DNA of 64,000 nucleotides from Acanthopleura granulata (Eukaryota; Mollusca; Polyplacophora; Chitonida; Chitonidae): the NCBI GenBank assembly GCA_016165875.1, contig JABBOT010000004.1, positions 21,048,007-21,112,006 on the forward strand, written 5' to 3'. The notes below the pieces were generated by a model. That model had not been told where the DNA came from. It searched no databases and saw nothing but the letters and a program-made list of their open reading frames with translations. A program made the translations under genes and the position numbers. Positions 14,401-27,116 of this stretch are shown piece by piece (the stretch's first letter is position 1; each line of letters opens with the position of its first letter).

Positions 14401-17253
14401 ACCTGTACTGGCCAAGTGTACTTACCTACAATATTCGGACCGTTTGATATTGTGACTTAGACCCCACATCAAGCTCTTGAAATGAGGATAGCCAGTTTTG
14501 TGGGCAGCCAGGTCCCGCAGTGTGGTGTACTCTGTGCGGAGTGGATCTGACAGTTTGAAGTCTTCTCCCAGAGTATCTTTGACGGTCGTGTCCCAGCCAT
14601 CGGGATACCTGCATAACACAGACCAGATGCATTAAACTCCTGCGGCTAGAGGGAGTTAATAAACTCGGTTATCCTCGAAAACCTTGCTCGTTGATATGAT
14701 TGTTGCTGTGGTGTAAGCAATGGGGTTAAGAGGTGTGTAAATTGTTACTATTTAAGCATTTACTTTAACCATTAGAATAAAACCATGACAGGTAAACTGA
14801 CAAGCGGTCGAATTTCACCCGTCACGTGTGGTCTTTTGCCAGCTATTGGTTTAGTAACTTTTAGGCAAAATCTTCTCATTACACCATGTGAATGGGAAAT
14901 TTAATGATTCTTTTAGTGGAGCCCATTTGTGTAAAGAAATGACCATTTTATAAAAGGTAATGTTGATTAAAAATATGTAAGTTAACATGTTACAGAAAAC
15001 TGGGTTAAAATAGTAAACTGCAGTGATGTTCTTGCTATAAATACATCATTTATTCAGTCATCATTTTGCCTTCAGTTTATAGTTTACAGCAACTACATCT
15101 ACATCACAACACCAACAATCGTTACTAATTCTTATATCATAAATATATGCGGAACTCTTTCTCGTGTGTATGTTTGTCACACTATGGTATAGCCTACAAA
15201 GCGGAATAAATTTAGGAATAAAAAATCTCTGCGTATTTATATAAGCGAATGTATGTACATCCAATTCAAATAAACAGCCCTGTAAGATGTAAAAGATTAT
15301 GATTTATGAATAATGGATTCAATAAATCATAATTAAATAAATTAGGCATATGACATCGATTGAGTATGGCATATATATAGTAAGGCTTTGGTAATTTGAT
15401 TTTTCAGATATAGTTATCATTATTATAACTTATGTCGCGGCATTGCTTGTGTCTTTCTAGAAAGGCTTGCCCCGAAGGCCGCGTGTAAACATAATGCGAA
15501 GATCTCCGCTAAAGTCAGATTCATAATCTACATAATCTTCACACCAGCGCCTATTGTTGACTTTATCTGTGGGAAAGATCTGCGACATGCTTTTTATACA
15601 GACTGATTGTGGTTTATTTACAAAAAACATTCACATTCTTACGCCGGCCACATCAACAGCTTTTACATGCCTTACATGTTTATACTAGATAACACCCATT
15701 TTTTTACGCACATTTATTGCCTTTTCGTGTCCTGGCTATTTCTTATGAGGTGGCCACTAGTATCTAATGTCTTCCCATAAACGTTAATGTTACAATAAGA
15801 GACCATGTTAAAAAATGGCTGAGGTATTCATTTCCTTTTAATATGTAAATAATAACGGGAATATATATATAATATAATAACGGGGGATACGTTTATCATA
15901 GCTGTTTATATCACGCATTACCTCTTAGAATTGTGTAATGTTTATTAATGGTATGTATACGCTAATGAACACTTTACAACAACAGTAATGATATGCATGA
16001 TCATCTCGAAGAAAAGCACCCAAGGTCACAGTTTTATTAGTCTTATTTGGTATTAGTTAGCTAATGAGTATGGCAGTTTTTATACAAAATACTCGTCTAA
16101 ATATTCTTTCAGTTTTGGCTTTATATCAATTCATCAAACGCTATGGAATAAAAAGTAAATCCAAGTAAACGCATTTAGTTTTATTACTCGTATGATTTAA
16201 CAAAAAAAATTAATTTCACCGTGCTAGTTACGTCAGAACAAAATATACCACTTTCAAATTTGCGATTCATTACCTTGATTATTAGCTGTGCCCTGATCTC
16301 ATTATTTACGAATAACTATGCTTTTATCACAGATATCAAATTCTCATTATAATAAACTATAATAACGTAAAAAAAAATCACGTAGGGTTCAAAGTTTGAT
16401 ATTCCCATGCGGTGTCTCACCTATTCTCAATGTCTTATGAATAAGTGAATCTGTTAGCTTGGGAAACTGGCAATATCTGATAGTAACTCTCCAACCGGTT
16501 TAATCAATGTAATCAATGTAATCACGGTTTAAATGTTTAAAAATACATGAAAAGACAAAGAAATCATACTGGAAAAGACGACTCTGTACCACAAATATAC
16601 ACAAACTGAAACAAAATTGGAAATCTGCATCTGTTGTGTATACTAGAGGCATAGCAATTGTTTAGGCTACTTGAAAAAAACCATGTGTATTGGTGGAACA
16701 CACGGTTGTGTGCCTCCAGCACACAAAAGTGTTCATGTTCAAGTTTATGTGCCTGTTTGCACAGTCGTGTCAGAGAGTACAGACTTTATATAGTCTTATA
16801 AACTTGATCATATTTTCGTATAATCTTATATATCAACGAATTAAAGTTCATACTATTCAAATGTTTAACTACAATGACAAGACAAAGTAATCATACTGAC
16901 CTGTTTTTGTTGACATCGAGGAGTTGGGAAACGAGGGTTGTGGTAAAGGTTGTACTTAAAGACCCAATGGCGAACTGAGTGGAGTTGGTCACATTGAGCT
17001 TCCTCTCACGGTCCGAGGAGCCGAACCCAGCAGTGAACACATTGTCTTGATCACTTCCGTCGCCGAATACAATTCCCAGGGACAAGCCAGATACGTTTCG
17101 GCATTCCATCAACAGAGTGATGAAGTCAGAGATATTTGCTCGCTCCCATTCCGTCAAAAGCCCAATAGAAGGTCCGCTGAACAGAAGGCAAGTCAGGACA
17201 AGCGTAATTCCCCGTCGCCGAGAAGGAATTGATAAGGACGCTGGTAACATCAT
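11455..17253 (-). CDS. Gene A: beta-lactamase-like paralogue with all three catalytic motifs altered (predicted pseudoenzyme)
   Basis: Exons in transcript order: 17253-16901, 14608-14426, 13708-13457, 12762-12515, 12179-11455. The phases agree throughout and give 586 residues from ATG to stop. An N-terminal hydrophobic stretch (about residues 15-31) looks like a signal peptide. The fold blocks remain: WDTTVKDTLG, LRDLAAHKTG, LGCVAEVLGD, STAEDMVKWL and KLPGFTSK. The active site does not: SxxK reads S98-L-S-T101 (Lys to Thr), YxN reads F196-S-K198, and the third motif reads Q352-S-G354 where gene B has HDG. After the lactamase part come roughly 150 residues, with a Pro/Thr/Ser-rich linker and a C-terminal region, ending in a hydrophobic run (about 17 residues) that could be a membrane or GPI-type anchor. 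There is no frameshift or early stop, so selection for a non-catalytic role is plausible. An ATTAAA-like polyadenylation hexamer lies near 11222-11227. Confidence 0.82.
13790..14055 (-). mobile_element. Two tRNA-like heads (second SINE type) in an intron of gene A
   Basis: On the minus strand, TGGTCTAGTGATTATAGG (A-box-like) is followed about 30 bp later by GGGTTCAAATCTCCAGCTGG (B-box-like), near 14045-13970. A second, more decayed copy with AACCAGCGATCTGTGGATTAA lies near 13800-13850. These resemble tRNA-derived elements of a different type from the main SINE. The anticodon and cloverleaf were not verified, so functional tRNA genes are not claimed. Confidence 0.45.
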
Positions 17254-17345
17254 TGAACGCCAGGCGGAAACTCTTATAGCCGGGTAGTAAGATGGTGTTG
17301 GATCTCCGCCAGGTAGATAGATCCAAGGCTCTGGTACACCTGGTA

Positions 17346-17360
17346 GGGTATTTAATACCC
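17346..17360 (-). promoter_or_regulatory. Possible TATA-like element of gene A, inside a 15-bp palindrome
   Basis: GGGTATTTAATACCC is a perfect inverted repeat about 95 bp upstream of the gene A start codon. Its core TATTTAAT/TATTAAAT resembles a TATA box at a reasonable distance for a short 5' UTR. This is an inference from position and composition only. Confidence 0.3.
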
Positions 17361-20300
17361 GCCCGGCTAATTACCTACTGGATGACACTTTTGTGCTGTC
17401 GATTAAAACCTGCGCGCTTCGCTAGCAATCCGTTATTTATGCGACGGTGAAAAAATGTTCCAATTATATTTGTGCGAGTTGTGCCGAGTTGAGTAAGTTC
17501 TGTGCTATGCGAACCTCAGCGAGGGATGACAGGTACAGCGAAATGCCATCACCCTACAGCCACAGACTGCCACAGTTCACTGGCTTCAGCTACCTGCGCG
17601 ATTGCTGGGCCTGATATAGGAGCCACTGCCAGGGGGCCAAAAATGGCTACCCCAGGTCTGGACAACATCATAGTCAAAGTTTTACAGACGTACAGTAACC
17701 CAAGATAGGAACAGACACAGGCTTGACATTTATCTGTTTCGATTTCCCATATTATTAACTCTGATTAATTATTATGTTGGTGAAAGCCATTTACCAGGGG
17801 ATTATGTGTACTGTTTTGCACTGATGTCGCTATCACTATAATCCTCCGATGATCTTTCAGCGTTCTCAATACTTTACAAAGTTTCATTCTCACACATAGA
17901 AAAAAATTGGTACTTTAGCTTAAACTGAAAGACCTGTGTGGATAGCTTGGGTAGTGTGCACTCTTATAGCACTTCATACTGCCAAATGTATTATAAAAAC
18001 GTTTGCATATGTAAATACTCTCTGTGAAAACTCCCTGGCACACATATTTCATGTAGTCCTCGACCGACACATCGGTGTGGCTTCGAAATCTCTGATGTAA
18101 GTGGCATGTCTCACAGTTATTGTCCTCATTATGTTACAATATCTTGTTAATCGGCGACTTGGCCTAATATGACTCACTCATTAAGACATTGAAGAATGTC
18201 ACATGAATATGCCTATGCCTGCCGGGGGAACCACTTTCTGTTCCGGTTTTGCGTTTTTCGTTCACAAGCAGTTGATTAATAACGTCCCTGTGTCGACATG
18301 CTGTAGTGAGGAGTCTGGGGGCACACATTGTCACTCTGCCTTGAAACTAAAGGTCGTCGGATGAGCACATACATTCATACACCTCTGTATTTTAGACATA
18401 TCCGCTGTGGTTACATCGTTATGGGTATTTCAGCGACACCTTTACATCGAGGAATGACTTCTTTCCGAGAAGTATATATATACTGCTGCTACTTCGTTGA
18501 TTCAATTATTTTCTTACATTTTTACATACTTACTGTCATAAATGGAAGTAACCTAAAATGTATGCAAAAATTTACAGTATGGCTGAATCCTTATTAAAGT
18601 ATACATTCTAATTCCTTTTTGCTCGGCGTTCATATCAATTGTCAGTACCTAGGTGCCAAATTAGGGTTAGTATTATACTAGTACACACATTCACAAGATA
18701 AACAGCATCTTACACTCAGGTTGATCTCAACTTCAAGGAGTATCATAGGGAACGAACAATATAGGCGTATTCGTCTTTAACATACTGACCAGTAGGTCGC
18801 CTGTTTTAAGATGATAGTTTTGATTTGTATAACGAGGAAAAGCGTAATACCCAGATCTCCATGGACGCTGAATTCGGTGAATTTATTTCTTGGAGATAAC
18901 AGTAACTTAAAGCCCAGTCATGCCTACACTTGAGACTAGTAAAGATAACTTGTGGGCCTAAATTTGCTGGTAATCGCCGAAAATATTGTATTAATGGCAC
19001 TATAATCTGGTGGAATCTTGATAAATCTGGATATGTCACCAGAAATCCCGAGGCGGTCAAATGCTAAATGCGTAAAATGGTATGAGATGCGATTTGTATA
19101 ATTTCGGACTAATCTTAATCATCGGTCTTTGTCAAGCTACGTACGAACATCGCAAATCATCCTCATCAATCGTATGCAAATATTGGTCTCAGGGAGCCTT
19201 TGGTTTCTTGCATACGGGTGATTACCGCGGATGTATTGGCGCTCTGCAAGGGTCGATGGATCGGTTTAAGTTGAAATTTGGCTGCAAACAATTCTTTGAA
19301 TTTAGGTCGTCGTAGCTCTGGTGTGAGTGGAACATAACAGGGAACTAAACAACAAAAAACACCTGGTCCATGGAATTGTCAGTTTGACCCTACACATGAG
19401 TCCACATATGCATTATTCCATCATGTCTTTAGGGGTACACATTTGTTTGGTCGCCTAAATAAATCAATTCCATTGTTTACCATTTATGATGATTCCTTAT
19501 TCGGGGTATTTTTGCACTAGGCAAATCCCGAACTTAGTGCTGTCCTTTGCCGGGCTAGGTTACTAAGGCTTTGATCACATTAATTCAGGGAGTGTCAGAA
19601 CACATTTGTCCATCCAGATCCGGATCAGCTTCATGTAATGAATCGGTGCTTATGCCATGGCCAAGTTGACCACAAAGTTACATCAGAAACCTTACACAGT
19701 CTTTAACCTAAAATTGCTGACAGTCATCTGCATTGCAATGGAGGAGAATTCCTTTAGCAAATGTCTTGATCCCGATCACCACCAAAATGTTACTGACTAG
19801 CTCTTTTTCCTAAATCCGTTCAATGGGAATCAAATCTATACTGATTTCTCTTTCTAGTAATGTTGCTCTTAGACAGACAGGCAAATAAACCATAACGCAA
19901 CATCGCTTGCTGTAAGAAATTAGCATTTTTAAAATCTGAGCCAAAGTTATTGTTGCCATATTTATTGCTATGACTGAGATAAACTACGAAGTCTTATTCT
20001 CTATTTCGCAACAAATACTCCTGTGCAACTTGTTGATCGTCACCAGATCAGTAGAATCAAATCACAGCAAGTCCCGATTAAAAAACCAGTGTAATAGTAC
20101 GTTTTCGGGAACTATACTTAGAATATAATATAAAAGCCAACAAAATATTGTCCATGTTTAAGTAGGTCCTTGGCTATAGCTATGTCCTATAAGCTTTGAC
20201 AAGATCGTGATTATTGTCGGCCTAGAGTCCACATCTCAAATAAGAGGGTTTTCTCAAGACAGAAATGTTATGTTAACTTGCAAAGAATGACATAAACAAA

Positions 20301-21025
20301 TTGTTCACATATTTCATAAGGTAACGCGGTATCCGGAATTCAGCCGTAAGTCTTAAGTGTCACATCGCATTTGCTGTCATAAGTGGGATGTAAAGTAATG
20401 TAAATAATTGCATAATTATCAAGAGGTTATGGTTCGCATACTTTTTTTATAAGCGTTCAAGGAAAAAAGGCCATTTCTTTTCAGAAGGTATATTGTCTGT
20501 TGTCCGCAATGGAATGTAAATCAAAGCTGAGAGTGTGGATTGGGAATTTCAGATGCACTTACTTTCTCTCATTTAGGTACCGAGCCTCGATACTTTTATG
20601 TCAACTAGATTACAAGATGAAATTATCAACATTTGATTGATTTTAAATGCAAATTTCAGGATGCTGTCAGCTATGTAAATTAATATACATCATTCCACGT
20701 ATTATGTGTAAACTACGAAGGCATAAAAGACGTAAACATAGGTGTAGCTGCATCCGTTTTGTTTTAATTCAAAGGAATTTTCTGCCTTCAAGCAAATATA
20801 TATACCTTGGCCATGGAGGCCCCCTCTATATAGTAAAAGTCAGATATAAAAGTTTAATCGGCATATAAAGAATGCACAGACAAATGCAAGACACATCACT
20901 GTTCGAAACGCACTTCTAATAAATCTTTATTTATTTAATGACCCCAAGTGAATTTAAATCCCATCGTACAAACACATAATACGTAAATTCATTTAAAATC
21001 AAATGTTTCCACTCGCTGAGGAGGC

Positions 21026-21256
21026 ATCCGTGGCCGAGTGGTTAGCCTGTTAGCACAGACAAATGAGTTTGTCCGTGAGTCCGGTTCAAGCTGACATCCT
21101 CTTCCGTCGTAGGTGGGAAGGTGGGCCAGTAACCCTCTGACCGGCCGTGTGTTTCAACCTTGTTTTGCTGGATCCTTACCACGGATGGTTTTTATCGTGT
21201 AAGTGAAATATTCTTGAGTTCCGTGTAAAACACCAGTTAAATGAAGTAAATAAATC
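21026..21256 (+). mobile_element. Full-length tRNA-derived SINE
   Basis: The 5' end has RNA polymerase III promoter boxes: TGGCCGAGTGGTTAG (A box, from 21031) and GGTTCAAGCTG (B box, from 21083). The body is followed by the conserved 3' segment GTAAGTGAAATATTCTTGAG and an AAATAAAT-type tail. This is the clearest reference copy of the family in the window; the head resembles a Leu/Ser-type tRNA. Confidence 0.8.
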
Positions 21257-21490
21257 AGTGGCTTAGTTCTATATTTTTGTCAAGATTTTGTGATATTTTG
21301 TTACAAAAAACTTTTCCATTAGACTGGTAGATCAGTCCAAGGAGAGGCCGAGCTAAATACATTGTAAAATGACCAATGACCAACGCCCAACGCGTTTAAT
21401 GGGTGATTATACTTCAGACAAGCGTGTTTAATAATTATGCACATATATTTAAGTGTTAAACACAAGTATTTAAAACATGCATTTAGGCCT

Positions 21491-21572
21491 ACACTATAAT
21501 GCTATAATCTCGAAGTGTTTAATATCTGGTGCATAAGTGTTTATAAGTTAAACATCGAGATTTGCAGTGTAC
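21491..21572. repeat. Possible miniature inverted-repeat element
   Basis: ACACTATAATGCTATAATCTCGAAG on the left is partly complementary to CATCGAGATTTGCAGTGTACA on the right, with AAGTGTTTA-like strings between. It could fold as a hairpin of about 80 bp. No target-site duplication was confirmed. Confidence 0.3.
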
Positions 21573-24500
21573 AGACTACCTTAATATACACGGTCAAATC
21601 GCTCTTAAATTATCCATAACATTACCGCTCTAATTAACGAATGAACCTGATTAAAATTAACACGGGTTAAAACGTTTCACCTTGCATGTGATTTGTCCGC
21701 AGATCTATCATCTTGGGTGGTAAAACATATGTGTTCTCTGGCATCTACAATGTGGCTGAAAGGACAAGTGGATTGCCACGGCTAACCACTTACACGCAAT
21801 TATCCATTTATATTTGAATAACGAACATTATGAACAATAAAGGGGAATAACACAGAAGTATTTCCGGTGTAAGAGTGTCATTTTTTTTTTGTTCTCAGTC
21901 TTCCGATGGAAAATACTACATAAAGGTGAGGCGATGCGAGAGAGATTATGACAGAAGACATCTTCGACACGACGTTCCAAGGAAACAATACAACATATAT
22001 GACTAAACTGGGCCAGTCCTTTTAAAAACGAAAGGTAAAATCAGAAATGAAAAAAGGCAAACGAACAAACGTATCGAGGGCACATTGCAACATCATTAAA
22101 CATGTACATTGGAATTTTGTTATGAAAGTTTACTGTTTATTGCAATCTAACAAGCACATACTTCTAACAACATTTCAAATATACAATGCAGCATTAATGC
22201 ATTATAGGTGCAAAAAGAATTCACGCGTTTTTGTAACATGGTAAGACGTAAAAGTTCTCATGAATAAACAAATAAAGACCAAAAATCTGCCTTGAATAAA
22301 ATTTGTCAATGGGAGACTGACGGGCTACACAAAAGGGTCTAAATCGCAGAGAAATATATTATTTAGGGCTGTGACGCTGCAGTGTTTGTGTACTACCTGG
22401 GTACTTTATCAGTAAATATGCACTTAGAAATGTGGCGTAATCCATGAAAGGACAAAGAGGAGCAAAGGAGCACACTGCTTTGGACCGCTTTGTTTAGGGC
22501 GTGTAGGAGTTTTATGGGTTTCTCATTGCTTGAGTGCATGGTTGCCATGTATATAACGCCGATCCTTACTTTAATTCTTCATATGCATCTTACTAGCAAG
22601 AACAAAGTGTAATATTGGTGGAAGGTAATTAGTGATGTGCAATGAACTTCAGGTGAGAGCACCTGTATGTCTTCTGCGCACTGTGGAGCCCTTAATTATT
22701 GTCACCAAATCCTTTAGAATATGGTTCTGGCGCGCGAACTTAAGACAGACGGACAGACAGAGAGATACAATATTATTGGCGCTCCATTCATTGGAATGAT
22801 TCACGCCAAGGCAGAACAACATGGATGCTGTAACCAGACTGGGAATACAACGAACTCCATTAAGGCAATTATACCAAGATGAATACATATGTTTTTTACA
22901 TCACATACCGAATTAACAACGTGTCCTTATGAGACAACGCATGATGCTTAAGCGGATAACATTACTGTGTGCGATTGTGGGAAGATAAGTCAGTATAGCC
23001 GATAGAGGCCATTATTTCCTTTCGACCGCTAAGCAAATAAACAATCCAGCGGTGTACGTATTTATGAAGGTATTTATACACATTTAATTAATGTGCACCG
23101 GATCTCTCATGCATGGGTGGGAAACTACATCAAAATGCAATGAACCGCATGATTAACCAAGTTAATGATACTATGCAGCCTAGCGGAAGTAAATAGGACA
23201 TTGATGAGTAATATGATTCACATGCGGTCAAGAAAGGAAGAGAAAACCATATTTTTACACTATCTAACAAGATAGCTTATATTTTATAGGAAATAGGAAA
23301 AGCGTAAAACTAAAAGTAGTCTCCATGCAAATTAATAACTTATCTACGTGTAGCCTCCAGTATATTCAGTAAATACAGTGAACAAAAAAATTTTTAATAC
23401 TTATGTTTGTTCTTGGAAGTGTAATCTGACACGTTCTAAATGTGTATTTAGAACACCGACAAGTATTGCACACAGACGTCAGACCGAAAAGACCATTAGA
23501 TGTGGAGGACGGCTGGCAACCTCTTTGGCCTTGGGGTACTTCTTCCCTTCTATTGCCTAGGATAGATCTCCAAACCACAGATCCTTCTCGCATAACATTT
23601 ATTAGCATGAGTGTGTTCCTTGATAATTTGCCTTCACGTTGGGGTATAATATACGCAAAGACAGGCGTTCGTTGATACTCTAAAACGGTCATAAATCTCT
23701 TTTTCACTTCTCACGCCTCTGTCAAGTATGCAGATAAATGTAACCAGGGTATGACCGACTTTCCAAGTCTCGTTTACATTACATGCAAAGTCAAATTTTA
23801 CGTGTGGGGTGAATGACACGACCTATTACTTGCTGACATAAACACTGACCAGAGGTGTCATTCATCTCATCGAGTGCATTTACCTGCGAACCATCGAGCA
23901 ATGGAGAAGGCAACAAATGACTGTTATTTTTTTTTATTAACATGAAACGGAATCAATTTGAATTTGTTCAGCACTGAAATAGCTCGATGTTTTCGTGTTT
24001 TGTTAACTGGATACCGTACCCACCCACACAGGACTCCCTTATTCTTGGACTCGGTGTAGCTTTGGTCACAGTTCTGCGCTGTATATCTAACATTAGTAAG
24101 AAGTAAAAGATTTCTGAGTGAAAATGGACCAACCAGAGGTGAAACAAAGACATATTTGTGGCGTGCATAGATGGATTATGTTTGCTTCAGGAGATTTGTT
24201 CTTGAATAGAAAGTAATACAATTGAAAACGTATTGTTTGTTAACTTTCATGGTCATTTGCATAACCGATTGATAAGAGAATATTTCTATCGCTACAAAGT
24301 GCGGAGAATAGCCCCGGGAAGTTAGCTGCCTTGATACTTAATTCAGTAAGTATTCGTTTTATAACAGCCTTTAATTAATAATGAAGAAGTAGATACAGCT
24401 ACACGTAATTATGTAATTGTTTACTCTAGCATTTTTTCAAGTTAATTAATTTATTTTCATTGATAAAGACCCGGCGTTAGGATTGAAAGACGTAGTGTAA

Positions 24501-24814
24501 ACAGTTACAAATTGCATGCAATTACCTTGAATTCTTCATTCTTATTATTAAACCCACGCACACAATGAGTTCAAACAGGAAATGAAACTATTTTTTGAGG
24601 CGATCGGGTATTAAAGAAAATTCCCAAGTACATCTGTTCTTCAATCTCTCTGCACATTGAGGAGCTATATTAAAAAAATGAACGGTTTTAGTCATTTTAC
24701 TCTCAAAAACCCAAACTTACAGACGCACTTATGATCCGTCACTTACCCACACATATACGAAATTGCTCTATCTACCTTCATTCCTGAAAAGGGAGCGAGT
24801 TGGGGGCTCGGCGT

Positions 24815-24915
24815 TCACCGGTTTTCCTCCAATCATAATGATGGTGAACGTCGTATAAGTAAAATATGCATGAATACGGCCAAAAATTCGTATCAAATGC
24901 ATAAATAAATACATT
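24815..24915 (+). mobile_element. Diverged SINE 3' part
   Basis: TTTTCCTCCAATCATAATGATGG, then GTAAAATATGCATGAATACGG and a TGCATAAATAAATA tail match the family's 3' half. Confidence 0.55.
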
Positions 24916-25374
24916 AGGTACGGGTTCAAACACCCGCATATGACATGAGCTTGGTGTATTTCCACTATCTTACTTTTCATGTGGCTTTTGTGACAAGTGA
25001 TAGACGACGAAAGGGTGGCTGTTCGACCAGTTTAGCTTTTGTTGAATACCACGAATCTTCCGTCATTACCATGTGTCTCTATACATCAAGCGTTGGAAAT
25101 TTCGTCAGTACTATGCCAAAGGGGACACATGTTTCCCGTAACAATAAAAGTTACCGCATGTATGCATCAGAAGAGAATTCTTAGCGTATAGAGTTAAACA
25201 ACAATTAAATACTCATAGCGTTCTTGTATCCAACGTCCATAAACCTAACTGCCCTCTTAAAAGTGAGAAATTCCTGAAAATATAAGTAAGAGCCAAACAT
25301 ATTGCACATGCATTAGAGTCACTTATAGAATCCCACAGCTATACAAGTACCCATTGTACAATGGCTTGACAAAG

Positions 25375-25670
25375 ACATGCAGTGATGGGTCGAAGACATG
25401 AAGATATGGGATGATGGCACGAAGGGATGACAATCTGGTATGAAGCAACAGGACGATGGCATGAACTAATAGGATGGTGGTATAGAGGGACAACACTATG
25501 GTATGAAGCGATAGGACGATGACTTAAAGTGGTGGGATGATGACGCGAAGGGATAACACTATTGTATAAAGTGATGGGACGAAGGTATGAAACAATGGGT
25601 CGGTGGAACTATATGGTATGAAACGATGGGGTGATGACATGAAACCATAGAAAGATGGTACGAAGCGAAG
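25375..25670. repeat. Degenerate short tandem repeat, about 17-20 bp unit
   Basis: Variants of GGGATGATGGCACGAAG recur about 15 times with substitutions and small indels, alternating with TGGTATGAAGC-type units. No coding role is seen. Confidence 0.75.
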
Positions 25671-26129
25671 GGCTTCCATGCATAGAGGACTTTCAACCAG
25701 TTCCCGAGGTAGTGAGACAGGAAGCAGGTAGCTATCTCGCGGTATCGCTTCATTGTTTCCACGTTTCGTATTAAAATCAGCGAGGTAGCAGGTTGTCGGT
25801 TTTCACTGCAGGGAGGTCGTCAATCCATAATTCTTTCATTAACATCAGTATCTAACGAAGAGAATTGTGCTGTGTTATCATCCTTTTGGGCTTTGTTTCG
25901 CTAAGAGCTTGTTACATCGCAAAACTCAGAGCTGGGTCTTCAAGCATCATATGCTTTAAGTTTACATTAATGTAGTGACTAAATAATGCACTGCTGCAAT
26001 TAAGCAGCACTTTGTTGCATCTAGTTTGCGCATGACATTGGCATTAATGAGTGTGAACCTTATCTTCTGGTTGACGTGTGTTATGCATGGGAATCTCATA
26101 TATTCAGCATCAGTAGGTGAGCATTCCTT

Positions 26130-26333
26130 GATAACTACGTCTGTCGTCTGTTTCATAGTTTCTCTCATACTCTTGGGGCTAAATGAGAGCTTGTAGGCCT
26201 GTGAGTGGTGTCGGTTCTTGTGTGGGTTACGCACAACGCTGACACAGACTGTCAGTTCAAAGAGATCCCTCTCCTCACAGCCTCTAATCAGCCGAACACA
26301 CCGGTCGACACTACTCTCGAGCTCGCCATACAT
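26130..26333 (-). other. Exon-like open stretch, unknown
   Basis: Starting at an ATG at 26333, a frame with GC content above its surroundings reads MYGELESSVDRCVRLIRG and continues with a charged, codon-like composition (SQAYKLSFSPKSMRETMKQ, VVIKECSPTDAEYM). I do not recognise it and found no convincing acceptor. It lies 460 bp from the possible receptor relic on the same strand. Confidence 0.25.
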
Positions 26334-26794
26334 GTTAATGTTTGTTAATAATGAAAATTACACACCGGTATGTGGATGGAAGAAAGAAATTCATTTTATG
26401 ATAAAGTAAACAGAAAAGTATGTTTCAAACGAACCATTGCAAATTTTCACTTGTGTTCCTACAAAGTTACTTGTTCATGACAGGCCACTCTTTCCCTTTG
26501 GAATACACTTTGTGGAAGTATTGTTTCAGAAACCGTTCACCCGCCTTAACCTGTTCCAGTTTAATGCATTGTAGATAACTTGTTGACTATTTTAGACTGA
26601 TAGTATTAATCAAATACTAAAGCGGATTACATTACAGAAGTGTGATAAATTTTTGAATTTCTCTTTATTTGTGATGGAGGTCTAACGTACATAATTGCCG
26701 GGATGACCGTTTTAACTTTTGAATGGGAGCTGTTATTAGTCGGCACGTTTTAGCAGAATGTTTCCCATCCAGACTTTCGGCCCTCTGCATCAAG

Positions 26795-27116
26795 TTAGAA
26801 ACCTGATGATGAGGAACTTTGGAAAAGGTCGGCTCTCGTGCCGCTTAACGAGTTTCTAGGGCAGTGTTGAAGGAAAAGGAATTCGGCAGAGAAACACAAC
26901 ATCTGGAAGACACTACAGCACGTGCGTTCATTCAAGGAGTAAATGACAGCTACTCTGGCGATGTTTGTACTCCAACAAAAACTCAGTGACAGCCCTCGAC
27001 AGTTCATAGAGAACATAGCCTTCCCAGTAAATCATTGGAGTCCACGGAACAGACATCCAGCCCATGGGTTGTCGGCTTGTGTAATAACCGCCTAATTTCC
27101 TTGGAATTATAGACAA
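26795..27116 (-). pseudogene. Possible relic of a receptor ligand-binding-domain exon (ANF-receptor-like), frame-broken
   Basis: Two overlapping minus-strand frames each hold part of what looks like one domain: ELSRAVTEFLLEYK in one frame and, displaced by a single-base shift, IARVAVIYSLNERTCCSVFQ in the next. The combination of a helix, FLLEY and then VAVIYS resembles the ligand-binding fold of natriuretic-peptide and guanylate-cyclase receptors. No flanking exons were found, so it is probably an isolated fragment. The family assignment is tentative. Confidence 0.25.

Noticed and set aside
23366..23707. 113-codon minus-strand frame, with two plus-strand frames also open across the same patch
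   Set aside because: Three frames are open at once in a GC-richer patch, no domain is recognised, and no splice sites bound it.
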